This document shows positions 6,954 through 9,455 of a stretch of DNA of 9,455 bases, one piece after another. Under the pieces are notes generated by a model. That model worked only from the letters and a program-made list of their open reading frames with translations. It was not told the DNA's origin and did no database searches. The DNA lies in contig DUQY01000095.1 of NCBI GenBank assembly GCA_012837565.1, forward strand, positions 1-9,455. The letters run 5' to 3'. Numbering within the stretch: the stretch's first letter is position 1; every line of letters begins with the position of its first letter. The DNA is from Bacteroidales bacterium. Lineage in GTDB: Bacteria > Bacteroidota > Bacteroidia > Bacteroidales > P3. Position numbers and translations under genes: made by a program.

Positions 6954-6964
6954 TAGCTTTTTCT
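6939..6964 (+). terminator. Weak stem-loop, possible attenuator or terminator
   Basis: AGAAAAGC (6939-6946) can pair with GCTTTTTCT (6956-6964) with one bulged T, closing a 9-nt loop; the inner six pairs are AAAAGC/GCTTTT. Only two G-C pairs support the core, and the T run is interrupted by C. It would be a poor intrinsic terminator between the DUF2520 gene and sir2. The rest of the gap (6965-7009) contains a near-match to the -7 element (TATGTTTT, 6965-6972) without a matching upstream box. Confidence 0.25.
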
Positions 6965-7009
6965 TATGTTTTAAAGAGGTTATTATTAATAAGAGATTGG
7001 AGTTTAATT

Positions 7010-7711
7010 ATGAAAAATATTGTAGTGCTAACTGGAGCAGGAATTTCTAAGGAGAGTGGTATTAATACTTTTAGAGATAGTGATGGTTTGTGGGAAAATC
7101 ATAGGGTTGAAGATGTAGCAAATTTTGATTCTTGGGTTAAAAACCCAGACTTAGTGCGTAGTTTCTATAACCAAAGAAGGAAGCAGGTTATTGAGGCAGA
7201 GCCTAATGAGGCTCATAAAGAGTTAACGAGGCTTGAAAAATACTTTAATGTTAATATAATCACACAGAATATTGATGATTTCCACGAAAGGGCAGGCAGT
7301 TCTAATATTATACATCTTCATGGTGAGATTAAGAAAGTTCAATCGGTGAGGGATCCTTATTATGTTAGGGAATTAAGTGGATGGGAACTTACAGAAAATC
7401 ACAAAGATATATATGGAGAACCTCTAAGACCTAATATTGTTTGGTTTGGAGAGGCAGTTCCAATGATAGAACCCTCTGTTGAGTTATGTCAAAAAGCAGA
7501 TATATTTATTATTATTGGCACTTCCTTGGCTGTTTATCCTGCAGCAGGGCTTGTTAACTACACTCCATCAACAGCAAAGAAATACTTAATAGACCCAAAA
7601 GAAGTTAAAGGAGATTTAAGGGGGATTAAGTTTATTCAAGAAATGGCAAGTGTTGGAGTGAAAAGGGTAGTTGATGAAATATTATTAGAGAATAAATTTT
7701 TTGAAAATTAG
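7010..7711 (+). CDS. cobB: Sir2-family NAD-dependent deacylase lacking the zinc ribbon
   Basis: Sirtuins remove acyl groups from protein lysines using NAD+, releasing nicotinamide and O-acyl-ADP-ribose. The 233-residue protein has the NAD loop GAGIS (9-13) with ESGI and TFRD (20-23), the TQNID motif (85-89) and the catalytic HLHGE motif with His104. It also has the NIVWFGEAVPM and IIGTSLAVYPAAGL segments near residues 145 and 170. Tyr53 and Arg56 (YNQR) match the YxxR pair that lets class III sirtuins such as SIRT5 and E. coli CobB bind succinyl- or malonyl-lysine. The zinc ribbon normally found after HLHGE is missing: between residues 105 and 142 there is no Cys. Bacteroidota relatives I recall also lack a full four-Cys ribbon, so this is probably a lineage trait rather than decay. 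It is followed by miaB after 7 bp. Specificity for acetyl or succinyl groups is not decided by sequence. Confidence 0.9.
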   Translation: MKNIVVLTGAGISKESGINTFRDSDGLWENHRVEDVANFDSWVKNPDLVRSFYNQRRKQVIEAEPNEAHKELTRLEKYFNVNIITQNIDDFHERAGSSNIIHLHGEIKKVQSVRDPYYVRELSGWELTENHKDIYGEPLRPNIVWFGEAVPMIEPSVELCQKADIFIIIGTSLAVYPAAGLVNYTPSTAKKYLIDPKEVKGDLRGIKFIQEMASVGVKRVVDEILLENKFFEN

Positions 7712-7718
7712 AATAAAG

Positions 7719-9038
7719 ATGAAGAAAGTTTTTATCGAAACCTATGGTTGTCAAATGAACCAGTCGGATAGCGAAATTGTTGGATCCATTGTTCAAAAAG
7801 ATGGCTATGAGCTTACGACAGATTTATTAGAAGCAGATATTGTATTTGTAAATACTTGTTCAATACGTGAAAATGCTGAACAAAGGGTTAATAATAGATT
7901 AGTTAGGTTTGGACACCTAAAAAGAAAAAAGCCATGGTTGAAGATCGGAGTTTTAGGTTGCATGGCTGAAAGAATGAAAGACGATTTATTCCTTGAGCAT
8001 AAGTCAGTAGACATTGTTGTTGGGCCAGATGCTTACCGTGATATTCCACGTCTTTTAGAAGAGGTTGAGTCAGGGATTAAGGTTGCCAATGTTCTTTTGT
8101 CGGAAGAGGAAACCTATTCCGAGATAATACCAGTACGCCTTGGTACAAATGGGGTAAGTGCATTTATTTCAATAATGAGGGGCTGTGAAAACTTTTGTTC
8201 TTACTGCGTTGTGCCATACACACGAGGGAAGGAGAGAAGTAGGGATTATAGAACGATATTAGACGAGGCTAAAGATTTATTCGACAAAGGCTATAGAGAA
8301 ATTACTCTTTTAGGTCAAAATGTTAATTCTTATCTTTGGAAGGAAGGTGAGGATGTTAACTTCGCAAAGTTAATGGAAATGGTGGCTAAGATATCTCCTT
8401 TATTAAGAGTTCGTTTTTCTACATCTCACCCAAAGGATATATCTGAGGAGTTAATAAAGGTAATAGCTAAATATGATAATATCTGTAAGTATATTCATCT
8501 TCCTATGCAGTCTGGCAGTAGTAATATGCTAAAAAAGATGAATAGAAAATATACAAGGGAAGATTATATTCAAAAGATTGAAATGATCAATAAACATATA
8601 CCTAACTGCGCATTAAGTACTGATATTATTACTGGCTTTTGTGGCGAAACAATAGAAGACCACAAGGAAACGCTTTCAATGATGGATTTGGTTGGTTACG
8701 ATTATGCTTTTATGTTTAATTATTCCCAAAGACCTAATACAATTGCAGAGAAAAAGTTTGTAGATGATATTCCACAAGAAGAGAAATCACGCCGTTTGGA
8801 TGAGATAATTGAAAAACAGAGAGAGCTTTCTTTTGAGAGTAATAAGAGAGATATTGGCAAGGAGTATGAAGTTCTAATTGAGGGAGAGTCAAAGAGGGAT
8901 AAAAACGAGCTTTTTGGTCGTAGTTCTCAAAATAAGGTTGTGATTTTCAATAAAGGAGAACTGAAAATAGGAGGCTATATAAATGTTAGGATTAAAGACT
9001 GTACTTCTGGAACTCTAATAGGAGAGGTTATAAATTAA
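7719..9038 (+). CDS. miaB: tRNA-2-methylthio-N6-dimethylallyladenosine synthase MiaB
   Basis: MiaB is a radical-SAM enzyme that adds a methylthio group to i6A at position 37 of tRNAs reading UNN codons. In the 439-residue product the UPF0004 domain supplies the auxiliary cluster cysteines Cys11 (YGCQMNQ), Cys47 (NTCSIRE) and Cys81 (GCMAER). The radical-SAM cluster is Cys156, Cys160 and Cys163 (RGCENFCSYC), followed by VVPYTRGKERSR. A TRAM RNA-binding domain occupies about 381-438. All expected catalytic residues are present and the length is normal. I chose the ATG at 7719: the frame can be extended to a TTG at 7701, but that would overlap the sir2 stop and add six residues absent from the usual MKKVFIETYGCQMN start. 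The next promoter begins 8 bp after its stop. Confidence 0.97.
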   Translation: MKKVFIETYGCQMNQSDSEIVGSIVQKDGYELTTDLLEADIVFVNTCSIRENAEQRVNNRLVRFGHLKRKKPWLKIGVLGCMAERMKDDLFLEHKSVDIVVGPDAYRDIPRLLEEVESGIKVANVLLSEEETYSEIIPVRLGTNGVSAFISIMRGCENFCSYCVVPYTRGKERSRDYRTILDEAKDLFDKGYREITLLGQNVNSYLWKEGEDVNFAKLMEMVAKISPLLRVRFSTSHPKDISEELIKVIAKYDNICKYIHLPMQSGSSNMLKKMNRKYTREDYIQKIEMINKHIPNCALSTDIITGFCGETIEDHKETLSMMDLVGYDYAFMFNYSQRPNTIAEKKFVDDIPQEEKSRRLDEIIEKQRELSFESNKRDIGKEYEVLIEGESKRDKNELFGRSSQNKVVIFNKGELKIGGYINVRIKDCTSGTLIGEVIN

Positions 9039-9045
9039 TAAAAGC

Positions 9046-9076
9046 TTTGCTGTTTAATAATTTATAATTACTTTTG
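9046..9076 (+). promoter_or_regulatory. Full Bacteroidota promoter upstream of the polysaccharide-export gene
   Basis: TTTG at 9046-9049, a 19-bp spacer, and TACTTTTG at 9069-9076 match the Bacteroidota consensus (TTTG or TTG near -33, TAnnTTTG near -7) with ideal spacing. Transcription would start around 9081-9083, leaving about 20 nt before the ATG at 9101. It indicates a transcription unit separate from miaB. I see no terminator between the miaB stop and this promoter. Confidence 0.72.
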
Positions 9077-9100
9077 CACTAAATAATCAATACATATTTT

Positions 9101-9455
9101 ATGAGAAATTTCAGTAATCGCAATAATATACTATTCTTTTTTAGTAGTATATTATTATTATTTACTTCATGTACTCCTCAAAAGAACTTGATGTACTTTC
9201 AACAAAAAGAAGGCTCAGACACAAGCGCACACTATAAATATACTTATCCAGAGGGTCAGGAGAACTATTCGCCCAATTATCTTTTAGAGGCAAGAGATGT
9301 CCTATATATAACAATCAAATCATCAGTTGATGCTGAGAGTAATAAGCTTTTCTCAGACCAACAGTCTTATAATTCCCTTCAAAGTGAAAGTGGAATCTAT
9401 TTAAATAGTTATGTTATTGATAGGTATGGAGAGATTAATCTTCCAGTTGTTGGAA
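9101..9455 (+). CDS. Polysaccharide biosynthesis/export lipoprotein (Wza-like), 3' end outside window
   Basis: The frame is open from the ATG at 9101 to the window end (118 codons). Residues 1-24 are a lipoprotein signal peptide: basic start, hydrophobic stretch ILFFFSSILLL, lipobox LFTSC with the lipidated Cys at 24. Downstream, MYFQQ (31-35), NYLLEARDVLYITIKS (59-74) and YVIDRYGEINLPVVG (104-118) match the start of the Poly_export domain, where the family has a Y.L.xGDvlxI segment and a YxVdxxGxIxLPxxG segment. Wza-type proteins form the outer-membrane export channel for capsule or exopolysaccharide; in Bacteroidota they usually precede a Wzc-like tyrosine kinase/co-polymerase and glycosyltransferases, which should lie beyond the window. 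The usual Gly of the GDV motif is replaced by Arg-Asp (ARDV) here. A well-formed promoter is directly upstream. Confidence 0.85.
   Translation, partial: MRNFSNRNNILFFFSSILLLFTSCTPQKNLMYFQQKEGSDTSAHYKYTYPEGQENYSPNYLLEARDVLYITIKSSVDAESNKLFSDQQSYNSLQSESGIYLNSYVIDRYGEINLPVVG

Noticed and set aside
7701..7718. TTG start for miaB at 7701
   Set aside because: It overlaps sir2 by 11 bp and adds six atypical residues; the ATG at 7719 gives the usual N-terminus.

Overview
The window is AT-rich DNA from a member of the Bacteroidota, most likely a Bacteroidales species or close relative. This rests on the following: two perfect copies of the Bacteroidota -7 promoter element TAnnTTTG; A/T-rich leaders without convincing Shine-Dalgarno sequences; a GltX of the Bacteroidota type (start MERKVRVRFAPSPTG); an RluB-family protein with a long Arg/Asp-rich N-terminal extension; a zinc-less sirtuin; and a short lipobox lipoprotein of the polysaccharide-export family. 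The species cannot be named from the sequence alone.

Layout. Bases 1-410 hold no convincing complete gene. They contain a 29-bp perfect inverted repeat (56-147) that can also be read as four 15-bp dyads at exact 21-bp steps, a second imperfect hairpin (258-304), a -7 promoter element (383-390), and possibly the 5' end of a leftward gene leaving the window at base 1. From 411 onward every gene is on the + strand: an RluB/RsuA-family 23S rRNA pseudouridine synthase (411-1853), a large AsmA-like inner-membrane protein (1954-4614), glutamyl-tRNA synthetase (4638-6170), a Rossmann/DUF2520 protein (6163-6900), a 110-bp gap with a 16-codon ORF and a weak stem-loop, a Sir2 deacylase (7010-7711), the tRNA methylthiotransferase MiaB (7719-9038), and a well-formed promoter (9046-9076) driving a polysaccharide-export lipoprotein that runs off the end (9101-9455).

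How the genes fit together. AsmA-like, gltX and the DUF2520 gene are tightly packed (23 bp gap, then an 8-bp overlap) and probably form one operon; sir2 and miaB (7-bp gap) are probably the same operon or a second one. Three products act directly on RNA used in translation (RluB on 23S rRNA, GltX on tRNA-Glu, MiaB on the A37 region of tRNAs). AsmA-like belongs to envelope biogenesis, and the final gene looks like the entry into a surface-polysaccharide locus with its own promoter.

Most of the window is ordinary housekeeping content. The parts that deserve a second look are the repeat structure at 56-147, the twelve- to thirteen-fold DRPRRDY repeat tail of RluB, the sirtuin that lacks zinc-ribbon cysteines, and the tiny basic ORF in the 6901-7009 gap. 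I found no evidence for a defence system, CRISPR array, transposase, tRNA or rRNA gene.
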